NCBI GenBank assembly: GCA_016081115.2
Contig: CM071932.1
Coordinates: forward strand, 55,254,659-55,318,658
Direction: 5' to 3'
Length of the DNA stretch: 64,000 bases
Source of the DNA: Rehmannia glutinosa
Lineage: Eukaryota > Streptophyta > Magnoliopsida > Lamiales > Orobanchaceae
Shown: positions 36,564 through 47,083 of the stretch, piece by piece
Layout of the letters: each line of letters opens with the position of its first letter
How positions within the stretch are numbered: position 1 is the stretch's first letter
Notes under the pieces: model-generated
What the model was told of the DNA's origin: nothing
What the model saw: only the letters and a program-made list of their open reading frames with translations
Database searches by the model: none
Position numbers and translations under genes: made by a program

Positions 36564-37038
36564 AAGGAATAATATTATCTTACAATCAAAACGAGTTTGA
36601 ACATAGACTCACGAGCCTATAAACGAACATGATCGCCTCGACTAAATGAGCCAATCTTAAACACATGCTCACGAGCCTATAAACGACCATGTCCGCGAGC
36701 TTCATAAACAAACCGAGCTCGGACACAAGCTAACGAGCCTGTAAACGAACACGTTCAGGAGCCTATAAATGAACCTGTTCGCGAGCCTAGGCTCACGGGC
36801 CTGTAAATGAACATGTTCACGAGCCGAGTTCGCGAACATGTCGCGAGCTTGTAAACGAACATGTTCGCAAACTTTCGAGTCGAATATCTGTAGGCTCGAG
36901 TTCGGCTCGTTTAAAAGTTCGAGCTCAAATTTTAGGCTCGAGTTCGGCTCGTTAAGCCTAACGAACGATCTCGAATGAATATTTTTTTGAGCCGAGACCT
37001 GAATAGCTCATGAGCGGCTTGGTTCATTTGCAGCCCTA
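34171..37038. mobile_element. non-autonomous hAT transposon, 2.87 kb
   Basis: Terminal inverted repeats begin TAGGGCTGCAAACGAGCC on the left and TAGGGCTGCAAATGAACC in complement on the right. The 8-bp target duplication GTCATTAG is identical at 34163-34170 and 37039-37046. An 8-bp duplication with TAGGG termini is diagnostic of the hAT superfamily. Both ends carry dense subterminal repeats (GGCTCGTAAAAGGCTCG-type on the left, about 34195-34465; CGAGCCTRTAAACGAACATG-type on the right, about 36606-36890), likely transposase-binding arrays. The centre is AT-rich with no reading frame resembling a transposase. A (TA)n run lies at 36532-36561. The element interrupts the element 4 frame. Confidence 0.93.
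36532..36561. repeat. (TA)n microsatellite
   Basis: An uninterrupted TA dinucleotide run of 30 bp inside the hAT element. Confidence 0.95.
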
Positions 37039-37046
37039 GTCATTAG

Positions 37047-38573
37047 GTATTTATTAGAGAAGAAGGGAGTGCTTCTATGCAAGGGAAATGCATTCCATGT
37101 TAACAAAAGGTTGTTCAAGGGGAACTTGTCAGCTACCCAAAAAAGGCCCATGCCAAAAAGAAAGGTGCTTATGAGGGGGAAACGACTAAAAGCATCCCTA
37201 AGGAGGAGACAACTGCTCATGTTCCCATCCCAGCTGCCCTCGTTGTAACCAGAAAGCGAAGGACATATGCGCCTCGCAAGGTAGCTATTAAAATGCATAA
37301 GACTCAAGCCAAGAGTGGCTTGAGAGATGAGCCAGAGGAATCAGCCACGAAGAAGGCAGCTGATGACTCTGAGACCGAATCAATTGAAATCCACTGGGAG
37401 AGGCAATCCAAGAGGAGTCGTGACTTGCAGTCTACTGCAACAAACCCTATTGAAAAAACTGCAGTGGACACAGCTGCTATCAAGCATCCAACAACCGAGC
37501 AAGAGTAAGTTATGGTCGAGGACATAGCTGTATTGGTACCTTAAAAAGCAGCTGTTGAGACCGTTATTGAAAGTTGTTGAGGCTGTTATGCCTCCCGTTG
37601 AAGAAGAAGTTGATGCCAGAGACCCAGCCGCTTCTGATGAACCAGGATCTCTTTTATATCCTGACATCGAAGCAAGGCTGCACATGTGGAGGAAATGGAA
37701 GCTAAGTTAAAGTCGCATTCAGTTTCAGAGGCCAGAGATAATGGATGAGGAGAAATGGCTTTAGAATTTCTTCAAGAATACCTCAGATATCCAAGCGTTG
37801 GATGAGTTGTAAGCCACCCCCAGTCTTTTCGAGAAAAAAGCAAGAAGAAAGGGAAGAATTGGATAAGGGAAAGAGCACAACTGAGACCCATAGATGTTTG
37901 TTTGGGGAATCAGCTACGCTTATCCCTGACTATGGCAGCAACAACAATGAAGAAATAGAGGGTGCTAGTGTAGTTGAAGTTGCACAACTGAAGCACGCCT
38001 TTCGGGAATCCCGTGAGTTAGCTAAGAAATTGATATTCTTTGAAGTTGGGGGAACAATCACCCCCCGCTTCTATCATCGAAGGAGTTGTAAGAGACATAA
38101 CAGATGTCTCTTCACCAGCTTACTCACAAGAGGAATTGCATGAAAAGAGGGTAGCAATGATACTGGAATTGAGGTAGTGGACCTTGAAGAAGAAAGTTGT
38201 AGAGGGTAACCCAGTGGAGCCACGCCCTAAAGATGCTGTTGATATAGCACAAGACAAATTGGCTAAATATTCAAGTGAAACATCCAAGTCCCTTGTGATA
38301 GTTGACCTCAATCCTACTGCAAATTTGTCAACTGGTGAGCCAGCTGAGGGGAAAATTGTTTACACTACAGCCAGGTCGGAGTAGGCTATAGGGGACCAAG
38401 AAATGTTGAAGTTTGGAGGCGATGACGAGACGACTAAAATAGGTGAAGTTCCTGCTAGTGAAGTTGTTGTGTTTGAGACTGCTACAGTCAATGCACCACC
38501 AGAGTTGAAGGCCAGTGAATTTACAGATGTGAAACCACTGTAACAAAGGCAAAGGATGGATCAACTGAGACCA
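37047..38573 (+). pseudogene. extra 3' reading frame of element 4, middle part
   Basis: Resumes after the hAT element with codons for LLCKGNAFHVNKRLFKGN, matching element 0 around ALRHGKPFHVNKKMF. It then covers a Lys/Arg-rich segment (37140-37290) and acidic stretches at 37293-37508 (TKKAADDSETES), 37745-38143 and 38184-38384. Several stops and frameshifts are present. It ends at the direct repeat bordering the GC-rich inserted element. Confidence 0.7.
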
Positions 38574-38891
38574 GTATTGTAAAAATCGGCATAGGCGGCC
38601 GCCTAGGCGCTAGACGCCCCTAGGCCGATCCGATTTTCCCAAAATTGGCAAAAAAATCGGTTCGGGCAAAAATCGGCCTAGGCGCGGCCTAGGCGGTCAA
38701 ACAATGGGGAAAAAATCAGCCTAGGTGGTCTAGTCGGAACAAATCAGCCAAAAATTGGTAAAAATCGGCCAAAATACAAAAAATGAAAAACAAAAGAGAA
38801 AAACTTGGTGTTTCTAGGCGCCCGCCTAGGCGGCCTAGGCGCTAGGAGTCCGGCTGCCGCCCGACTAGCGCCTAGCGATTTCTACAACCTT
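38574..38891. mobile_element. GC-rich inverted-repeat element (MITE-like), about 318 bp
   Basis: The inserted DNA interrupts the element 4 frame. It carries inverted ends (TTGTAAAAATCG left, TTGTAGAAATCG in complement right) and internal palindromic GCCTAGGCG-type repeats at both ends (38596-38625 and 38815-38845). The 11-bp word AACTGAGACCA flanks it at 38563-38573 and 38892-38902. The flanking repeat could be a target duplication of 9-11 bp (Mutator range), or partly a repeat already in the host frame. No coding sequence. Superfamily uncertain. Confidence 0.72.
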
Positions 38892-40141
38892 AACTGAGAC
38901 CATGTCATTTAAGACTGTTGGTCCTATTGAAAGTGCAATCCCTGAGGTTGAGACCTCTAAGGATGCCATTTTGGTCGAAGACCCAGTAATAGTTAAGACT
39001 GCTGCAGGGATGATTGTAGAAGGCCCTTCAGCATTTGAGACTGCTGAAAGGGTGGCTGAAGACCCACTGGCAGCTGAGACTGCCATGGGAAATGCGAAAA
39101 TTTCTGGTGATGCCCCTATAATTCCTAAATCTAGATCAACTGAGCCAATGGTCATTGATGCTCTTGCTGAATTTGACTCAGAAGCTGAATACTCTGACAT
39201 AGCTAAAGATTTTGATGCATCAACTGAGTCTGAGAAGGAGTACAATGATTCGGATGCCAGTCTTAAATACACCAGAATGCGATTTGTGCTAGTTGATGTC
39301 CCACCCCCACTAGTCAATCTCCTACACATGACGTTGTTCAGACAACTGATGCCAAGGTAACTCAAAAGGAAGTTCCAACTGTTGCCAGTGAAGCTGTTCA
39401 GACAACCGAGGCACAGCCAGCTCAGTAGGATTCCACAGATGTGTATGCCGATAAAGCTTCCACAGCCGAGACAAATAGAGTTGTTGGTCAGGGTGATGAG
39501 AGAAGTGTTCCCGAAGGAGGAGTGGGACCTTCGTCTAATCATATTAACATGTTGGGAATGCTTCATTTCCCATTTGTTGAAGAAATCACATTTGAAGCAG
39601 AGTCTGCGGAGGAAGCTGCATATTTCAATGTTCAAGTCAACCCAGAAGATCTGCATGTCCCCATGATTTCGATTCCATGTTCGCACTTGAAGACACCAGT
39701 GAGCAAGCAACAGACCTTCGACGAGCCTTCCGGGCCATGTGCGAAGAAATGGAGGCAATGGAGAAAGGTTTTGCTGACTTAAGCACCATGATTGACAATT
39801 ATGACGCCATTGTCTCTGGAGATATCCGAGGAGATGTGCTAAGGATCAAGGAGTGGGCAAAGGCTATATGTTGGGAGGAAGTTGGCTATTTCAGACAGGT
39901 GTATTCCAAATTGTTGGTCTGGGGAGCTGGCCAATTTCCCCTTCAAGCAACGTTAAAAGGGATAATATAAAAAGAATGGAAAAGAGTCATCTGTCGACAT
40001 GGAGCTGCTGCAGATGAAGATGGAAAAGAAAATGGAGCACATGGAAGCATCTTTGAAAGTAGAGATTCTATCTATAAAGAATCAGTTGCATGTACTCAGC
40101 TCCACAAACAGAATAATTATTATTTCCAACTTTGTAAAAAT
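38892..40141 (+). pseudogene. extra 3' reading frame of element 4, C-terminal part
   Basis: The open stretch 38902-39360 (152 aa, MSFKTVGPIESAIPEVETS) contains repeated ETA/EDP units, matching the VETVKGN-type repeats of element 0 at 1246-1796. Further pieces at 39441-39782 and 39677-39970 include RRAFRAMCEEMEAMEKGFADL, and the end is a Lys/Glu/Met-rich segment (KMEKKMEHMEASLKVE, near 40020-40070) that looks coiled-coil-forming. Stops and frameshifts are present. The final boundary is approximate because no LTR or polypurine tract follows. Confidence 0.68.
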
Positions 40142-40195
40142 GGGATGTGCATAAAATGTATACATCTCTGAGATTTTCAGAATATTTAGGACGTC

Positions 40196-40217
40196 GACTT
40201 TACAATAAACTAATTAA
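40196..40217. repeat. 22-bp target-site duplication, left copy
   Basis: The 22 bp from GACTTTACAA to ACTAATTAA are repeated exactly at 40854-40875, on the far side of the poly(A)-tailed insert. Confidence 0.93.
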
Positions 40218-40853
40218 CAATAAATCTCTCTCTCTAATTTTTCTCCCCATTCTCTCCCCCCTCCCCCTCCCCCTCATTCCTTCCCCCTCCTCCCCCCCCC
40301 CCCCACCCCTCCTCCTCCAGGGTGAAAGTGGGTTGGAGCTACACTGGAGGTGTTTGAGCTGAGTAGACGATGGATCGCGACAAGAGATTTGGAGATGGAG
40401 AGGCATTTCTCTCTTTTATTTTTTGTTTTTTTTCTCGTTTTTTAGCTATATGTTGTTGTATTTTTTTTATTTTTTTGAGTCTTTATTTTCCCAGTTGATT
40501 TTTGCGAAACTCGTAGGCTAGCCAGTATTTTCTGTCTTGCAGTGCGTGATGTAGCTCGTGCCCGAATTTGTTCGAGTTGGGTCTTCCTTGAGGAGTGTCT
40601 TAGTCCTCCTTTTTGGGTTGGTTTTAGTCTCCTATGGAGTGCTTAGTTTTCATTTGTTTTGTGTTTTTTTTAGTTGTTTCTTGTTTTGCTCCCTCGAATT
40701 ACGGTGGTTATACTTATACCTCTCGTATGGATTTCTCCCCTTGACATGTATCAATGTATGTATGTTCAAGGTGGTCATTTTGCCAGTTGGCAGTGTAAGT
40801 TTTTTTGAGTAATGAATATATTTCTATCGTTTCGGAAAAAAAAAAAAAAAAAA
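40218..40853 (+). mobile_element. retroposed insert with poly(A) tail (truncated LINE or SINE-like)
   Basis: A 636-bp insert ends in an 18-bp A run (40836-40853) and is flanked by a perfect 22-bp duplication. These are the hallmarks of target-primed reverse transcription. The sequence begins with CT-rich DNA (40225-40320) and ends GAGTAATGAATATATT...TTTCGG-poly(A), which resembles plant L1-type 3' untranslated ends. No RT motif remains, so a 5'-truncated LINE is the best guess; a SINE or a retrocopy of a transcript is possible. The short open frame at 40558-40812 has no recognisable product. Confidence 0.85.
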
Positions 40854-40875
40854 GACTTTACAATAAACTAATTAA
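40854..40875. repeat. 22-bp target-site duplication, right copy
   Basis: Exact copy of 40196-40217. The following stretch, 40876-41241, is AT-rich and shows no gene. Confidence 0.93.
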
Positions 40876-41241
40876 TAGTGTTTTGAATTATTTTTAATTA
40901 AAAAAGAAATTTATTTCTTTCCCTGATCACAAGTATATCACTTAAATGTATAATCTATTCTGTAGTAGTGGAATTCTCAAAAAAAAATCTGTAGTAGTGG
41001 AAGGTGGCTTCGACAAAATGGTCGAGTGGAAAGTCAAAAGTGGTACACATGCCTATGTCTGTCTCCCCTCATAAACCGCCGTTTTTGGAGATCCAACCCA
41101 CCATGCATCCCATTCCCAAATTTAATAAAACCAATATTTATATTACGTATATATTTACTGACCAATTTAATATAGTAATTGTATACAAATAATAGTTATT
41201 AATATTAAATATATACAAATACTCAAACGTTGAATACAATA

Positions 41242-41813
41242 CACTTCCCCCATCCCATTAAGATAGTCAAGCAGAGTATTTGACATATATTAAGAAAAAA
41301 CATAATAAATATAAGGGATAATTACAAAAACTACCCCTGAAGTTTTACCTAATTACAAAAAAACCCAACTAACTTCTAAAATTATAAAAAGTACCCTTGA
41401 GGTTTGTTTCAGTGTTAAAATTAAGGGGTAAACTGCAATATTTTTATAAATATGAAAGGGGATTTCGAAATATTTTTTGCTTATGGATGGTTTAAATGTT
41501 AGATAATAAAACCTCGGGGGTATCTTTTGTAATTTTGAAAGCTAACTGGGTTTTGTTGTAATTAGGTCAAACCTCAAGGGTATTTTTTGTAATTAACCCT
41601 AAATATAATTGAGATCATAATCTTTTTCTATATTTTTCCTATTTTGCTCTTACATTAAATTAGAGTGTATCATTGTTGTTAGTCTCAAGTGAATTAAACA
41701 GGGGTAATTAAGTCTATTATTGTGTAATTAATACTCTCAATAAAGAAGCAAATCTATAATTTGGGACGGACGGAAAAAGAAAGACGATCTATTTTAGTGG
41801 GACGGAGAGGGAG
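41242..41813. mobile_element. Stowaway-like MITE carrying a nested MITE
   Basis: The ends (CACTTCCCCCATCCCATTAA left; ACTCCCTCTCCGTCCCACTA in complement right) resemble the CTCCCTCCGTCCC termini of Stowaway (Tc1/mariner) elements. TA dinucleotides flank both ends (41240-41241 and 41814-41815). The inverted repeats extend about 25 bp. Without the nested insertion the element is about 280 bp. Confidence 0.65.
41315..41599. mobile_element. Mutator-type MITE nested in the Stowaway-like element
   Basis: Long inverted repeats start GGGATAATTACAAAAA (left) and GGGTTAATTACAAAAA (right complement) and extend about 100 bp. A perfect 9-bp duplication TAAATATAA flanks it (41306-41314 and 41600-41608). 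Nine-bp duplications with long inverted repeats are typical of Mutator-like MITEs. No coding sequence. Confidence 0.85.
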
Positions 41814-41997
41814 TATTTATTCAGAAAAACTTCAAAATCATGAGATCTTAATTTGGAAGAAGTCGTTCTCAAAAAAAAAAAAAAAATGGAAGAAGACAAC
41901 TTCCTTATTTGTTCGAATCGTGTATTTCAATTTTTGTGTATTTTATATTCCAAGTATTACTAACGACACTAAGTGTACATTAATGACATTATCAATA

Positions 41998-43708
41998 GGT
42001 AAAATTATTTTTTTAATTCTCTAAGTGGACCACTTCAGAGATTTGGCCCTCATTTGTTTCGATTTTGATATTTAGTCTTTTAAGTGAGATTTTTTCAGCT
42101 ATTTAGTCATGTGACCTACAATAGCAGGTAAAAGTTATTTGTTGTGCTGATGTGGAACTTAAAAACAAAAAACTTATTTTTTAATTTATTTTTTGTTGAC
42201 TAGGCATCATATGTGGCATTACAATTGTAGGGGGTAAGAATGAAGGAAAATATAAGTATTTAAAAATCATATTTAAATATAAAAAATATTTAATGTATAA
42301 ATAAAACAAAACAATTTACAATTTTAATGATTTTTTAATTTCACAAAACTTAATTATTTATAAAAGTTGAAAAATAGTGTTAAAAATTATATTTACAACT
42401 AAATGTAACTTAAATTATTTTTAAAAATAATAAATTATTTATAAAAAGCTATTTATCACAAATATTAAATTTTTAAATATCTTTAATTTTCAAAAATTAC
42501 ATTTTATTTATAATCAATTTCAAATATACCATTATATTGAAAATTTAAGCATTCAAAAACTAAATGAATTAAAAATAATCTAAAATGATAAATAAAATAT
42601 TGAAAAAACAAATATAGTTTGAAAAAAATAACTATATTTTCGAAAAAAATAATATAAGTTATTTGTTTTGAAAAAAAACAATTTGGGTATGATTTAAAAA
42701 AATAATACTGAATTATTCTATAAATAATTTATTATTTTCAAAAATAGTTTATATTATATTTAGTTATAAATAAAAAATTTAACATTATTTTTTCAAATTT
42801 TATAATTAATTCAGTTTTTCGAAATTATCAATTTATTAAAAATTAGGAAAAACTGAATATAGTTTCGAAAAACTATATTTATAACTTGATAATTTTAAAA
42901 GTAGAATTATTTATAAAAGTTGCAAAAAATAATGTTAAAAAGTGTATTTAAACTAAATATAATATAAATTATTTTTGAAAATAATCAATTATTTATAAAA
43001 TAATTCGTTATTAAATTTTTTCCGAAACAAATAACTTGTATTACTTTTTTCGAAAATTTAGTTATTTAATTTTTTTTTCAAACTACAGTTTATTTTTCAA
43101 ATTTTTATTTATCATTTTACATTATTTTTAAGTTATTTAGTTTTTGAATGTTTAAATTTTAAATATAATATTATATTGATGTTATTGAAATTGACTATAA
43201 ATAAAATATAATTTTTGAAAAATGAAGATATTTAAAATTTATTATTTATGATAAATAGCTTTTTTCTAAATAATTTATTATTTTTGAAAATAATTTAAGT
43301 TATATTTAGTTATAAATATAATTTTTAACATTATTTTTCAACTTTGTTAAATAATTAAGTTTGTTGAAATTACAAAATTATTAAAATTGGAATTTATTTT
43401 GTTTTATTTATACATTAAATATTTTTTATTTAAATATAAATTTTAAATACTTATATTTTCCTTCATTCTCACCCACTACAATTGTAATGCCACATATGGT
43501 CCCTAGTCAATAAAAAATAAATTAAACAATAAGTTTTTTGTTTTTAAAATCCACATCAGCACAACATGTAACTTTTACTAGCTATAGTAGGTCACATTAC
43601 TAAATAGCTGAAAAAGGCTCACTTAAAGGACTAAATATCAAAATCGAAGTAAGTTAGAACTAAATCTCCGAAACGATCCACTTAGAGGACTACAAAAATA
43701 ATTTTGCC
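41998..43708. mobile_element. 1.7-kb palindromic Mutator-type element (long foldback)
   Basis: The ends read GGTAAAATTATTTTT and GGCAAAATTATTTTT in complement. Homology between the two arms continues inwards for hundreds of bases (left arm 41998 to about 42850, right arm back to about 42850), including matching blocks with GTGCTGATGTGGA and ATGTGGCATTACAATTGTAG. A perfect 9-bp duplication TTATCAATA flanks it (41989-41997 and 43709-43717). It is extremely AT-rich inside, with no reading frame. It would fold into one long hairpin if transcribed. Confidence 0.88.
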
Positions 43709-43782
43709 TTATCAATATATACTTGGAGTGTGATGGGAAAAGAAATAATCCACGTTCATTGAACACGCAATTGGATTATGAC

Positions 43783-44017
43783 TAGAATTGTCAAAGGGGT
43801 CGGTGCTGGGCCAAAGAGAAAACTGGATCGGATTGGACCTGATTGAAATTCCATTGAGTCACTAGTTTTTAGGTCTAAACCCGGCTCAATCCATAAAAAT
43901 ACACATGAAAAGTCGGGACCGACCAAACCGAACCAAATAGGTCTGGTCTCTTTCGGCCTCCAAAATTGAAGCCTAACCCGACATTTTTAATGGATTATAC
44001 CCATTTTGACACCTCTA
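43783..44017. mobile_element. small hAT-type MITE
   Basis: Ends TAGAATTGTCAAAGGGGT and TAGAGGTGTCAAAATGGGT (right complement). The flanks ATTATGAC (43775-43782) and ATTATGGC (44018-44025) match at seven of eight positions, consistent with an aged 8-bp hAT duplication. 235 bp, non-coding. Confidence 0.7.
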
Positions 44018-44092
44018 ATTATGGCCCTTAAGGGAACGTCAACCACTATCCTCCAAAATGCATGTTTTTTCAATACAAAACTGAGAGGCTAA

Positions 44093-44613
44093 GGTTGTGC
44101 TTGGTTGTGAATTAATTTCCAAAATTTTCATTTTGGAGAGAAAAAAATTTAGGATGTGTGATTGTATGTGAAAAAAAGGAAAAAATTTCAAAGAAAATCT
44201 CATTTATTTTCAAAATTAACTCATTTTTCTCTTCCTCTTTCACATTTATACTATTATATTTATATCTCTCTCCTCTCCCCATTTATATAAAGAATTCTGA
44301 TAATTTCTTTTATTTATCACTATTTTTATTATTTTTCTCTTAATCTTGTTAACAAAACGTATACAATAAGATCCATATTGCCTATTTTACAGATCAATTT
44401 TTTATTTTTGTTCAATTTTCTTATATTATATTTTACACTATTATTTCCACAAAATTTTTCACAAACAATCAACATCTCTAAAAGATTATCTATCAAATCA
44501 ACATAATCATCACTTTTTCTCTACACATCCAACTTTCACTTTTAAAAAACAATTCACCATTATTCTCTCATAAAATGAAAATGGATGAAATGGAAGTATA
44601 GCCAATCACAACC
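44093..44613. mobile_element. Tourist-like MITE (PIF/Harbinger)
   Basis: Ends GGTTGTGCTTGGTTGTG and GGTTGTGATTGGCTATA (right complement), flanked by the 3-bp duplication TAA at 44090-44092 and 44614-44616. A GG..GT.TTGGTT terminus with a TAA duplication is the Tourist pattern. 521 bp; the short frame at 44158-44343 is low-complexity. Confidence 0.72.
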
Positions 44614-44737
44614 TAACTGATTAAATTAATCAAACAATGATTATTGGATGAACTCTAGCTATCATATATATGCCGCAACACCAACATATATTTGTAGTAT
44701 TTAAATATAAATCACGAGATGAAACACAGTTTTAAAA

Positions 44738-45130
44738 GAGCAAGTCTCTTGTGAGGCGGTCTCACGGATCTAAATCCGTGAGACGGATCTCCTAAGAGCT
44801 CCGTCTTGAGAACATGAACCATGAAAATAAATTTAAAAATAATAATAAACCATGAAAAAACAAAAATAAACCCTAAAAACATGAACCATGAAGAATAAAC
44901 CCGAAAAACAAAAATAAACCCAAAAATTAAAAAATAAACCCTAAAAAAAACTAAAAATCCTAAAAACCCAAATCAATTAAAAATAAACCCAAGAAATAAA
45001 ATAAACCATAAAAAACAAATATAAACACTATGAAAAATAAAATCTGAAAAAAAAAAACTTTTAAAACTTTGTGTAAGAGCTCCGTCTCACGGATCTAAAT
45101 CCGTGAGACCGTCTCACGCAAGTTTTTGCC
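44738..45130. mobile_element. Mutator-type MITE with GGTCTCACGGAT inverted ends
   Basis: Inverted ends share GCGGTCTCACGGATCTAAAT (left, near 44755) and its near-complement near 45095-45115, each itself containing a small palindrome around ATCCGTGAGAC. The perfect 9-bp duplication GTTTTAAAA flanks it at 44729-44737 and 45131-45139. The middle is a run of AAATAAACCC-like units. 393 bp, non-coding. Confidence 0.83.
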
Positions 45131-45187
45131 GTTTTAAAATATAGAATCGCGTGTGCTTCCTTATTGGACGGTCGTATGGACTCCCAT

Positions 45188-45265
45188 GCCGACCTCCGAT
45201 TTATCTGATATTGTCACCACGTGCTCTCCCCGCATTCACACTCCTTTCTGAATTGTTATAAAATA
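45188..45265 (+). promoter_or_regulatory. putative core promoter of the SnRK2 gene (DRE core, G-box, TATA)
   Basis: In order: GCCGAC at 45188-45193 (DRE/CRT core RCCGAC), CACGTG at 45218-45223 (G-box; contains the ABRE core ACGTG), and TATAAAATA at 45257-45265. The compact spacing looks like a real core promoter, with a leader of about 460 nt to the ATG at 45753. A second TATA-like run lies at 45652-45660 and could give a shorter leader. The region 45266-45752 holds the probable 5' leader, including an AGAGAG-rich stretch (45660-45700), and no other feature. Confidence 0.55.
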
Positions 45266-45752
45266 CACGCACGGAGTGTGTTTGTGCGTGCAGACTGAGT
45301 TACCCATATATCTAATAAAATGATTATCCATCCAATCTCCCCACAAATGCATGTCTCTAGATATTTCTAATTAAATCTTGATTATAAAGAAAAAAGAAAT
45401 ATTCATGTAAAAAATAATCATCTTATTAAACCATTTGAAGGCCCTGCCCCAAATACAATTGTTTTAACTTGGAAGATATTACTTAACTTATTGATTATTT
45501 ATTTTCGTTACACGTTTTAAACTGCTATTACTCCCTCTGGCACCCTGACTACGTACTAACTACTCTTTGTATATATGTGATCTGAAGGATTCGTAATCTC
45601 ATATCGTTTTTCTAATTTTCGTGCATGCACATATAATTATAAGCTACCATTAATATATATAGAGATCTAGAGAGAGATAGAGAGCCATAGAGAGATATTA
45701 TTAGTAGATTTTACATAGAAAATCGAAATCGAAATCGAGTGAGAGAAGAAAA

Positions 45753-47052
45753 ATGGACAAGTACGAGGTGGTGAAAGATTTGGGAGCTGGAAATTTTGGT
45801 GTAGCAAGGCTCCTAAGGCACAAAGAAACCAAGGAGCTTGTCGCCATGAAATACATTGAGCGTGGACACAAGGTATTTAATTTATCTACATATATAGATA
45901 TTGTGATTCGCCTTTTTTTTCTTTGTTATTGTTATTTTGTTTATAATTGATCTCGATTTGGATGGACTTTTCTGATTAAATAACAATGCAGATTGATGAA
46001 AATGTAGCTCGAGAAATTATAAACCACAGGTCGCTTCGCCATCCGAATATAATTCGTTTCAAAGAGGTGATTTGAGATCTAATTTTCTTGATGTTGGGAT
46101 AATGAGATATTTTTATTTATTTTTATCAATTAATGTTCTATGTTTAAAAATAATATTATATAGGTGGTTTTGACACCAACACATTTGGCAATTGTGATGG
46201 AGTACGCAGCCGGTGGAGAACTATTTGATCGAATCTGCAGTGCTGGTAGATTTAGTGAAGATGAGGTAGAAATAACTAAAATATTGAATTATTCCAAGTT
46301 TTTTCTTATTTATTAATATATTTATTTCTTAACCGTATAATTAAATTGTACATGCATTCTGCATTTAGGCTAGGTTCTTCTTTCAGCAATTGATTTCTGG
46401 AGTCTGCTACTGCCACTCCATGGTATGTATAAATAATGCTTGCACATAAATTTTAGTCCATATGGCATATGCAATATTAATTACAGTCATCATGAATTAT
46501 TGGGTTCTTAAATCGAGTCTTTCATTAATTAGAACTTTCAATAGTTTTCACTAAATTTATTTGTTTGCTTGATTGTGATAGTTTTTCTTTGGGCTAATTC
46601 TAGAAAAAATGATTGTATAATGTGCATGCAGCAAATATGTCATAGAGATCTGAAATTGGAAAATACGCTGTTAGATGGAAGCCCAGCACCCCGCCTCAAA
46701 ATCTGTGACTTTGGCTATTCCAAGGTTTTAATTGGCAATTTAATTCATATATAGTCTTATCAAATTAATATATTTCTTTTAGAGTTGGATTTTTTACATT
46801 TATTTATGGCAATTTAGTCATCTGTATTGCACTCAAGACCTAAATCTACTGTTGGAACACCGGCTTACATAGCACCAGAAGTTCTTTCTCGTCGAGAATA
46901 CGATGGCAAAGTATGTGTCTTGTGATTATTTATTATATATTTTTTAATACTTGTGATTTTTGGATATAATAACCAGATATAACATTCTTTTTTCTGATTT
47001 TTGATGCAAAAAGTTGGCAGATGTATGGTCTTGTGGAGTTACCCTATATGTG

Positions 47053-47083
<31 letters not shown>

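Larger units (their letters stand above)
32703..40145 (+). mobile_element. 3' part of a Ty1/copia element in plus orientation (element 4), interrupted by two transposons
   Basis: The fragment begins inside RNase H (32703-33028), continues through the untranslated spacer (33029-33510) with a TATA-like box, and then the extra reading frame (33511 to about 40141). The frame is interrupted by a hAT element (34171-37038) and a GC-rich inverted-repeat element (38574-38891). No gag, integrase or LTR is present on either side. The right boundary is where recognisable coding ends and is approximate. It is a different family member from element 0: their N-terminal domains are alignable but clearly diverged. 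Confidence 0.78.

Noticed and set aside
38865..39758. 297-aa minus-strand open frame
   Set aside because: It is the antisense of the element 4 extra frame (38902-39360 and onwards), whose plus-strand repeats match element 0. Its own protein has no recognisable domain.
44158..44343. 61-aa open frame
   Set aside because: Low-complexity Phe/Ile/Ser sequence inside the Tourist-like MITE.
44810..45060. Telomere-like AAACCCTAAA units
   Set aside because: The units vary in length and base content (AAATAAACCC, TAAACCCTAAAAAC) and sit inside a Mutator-type MITE; not an interstitial telomere array.
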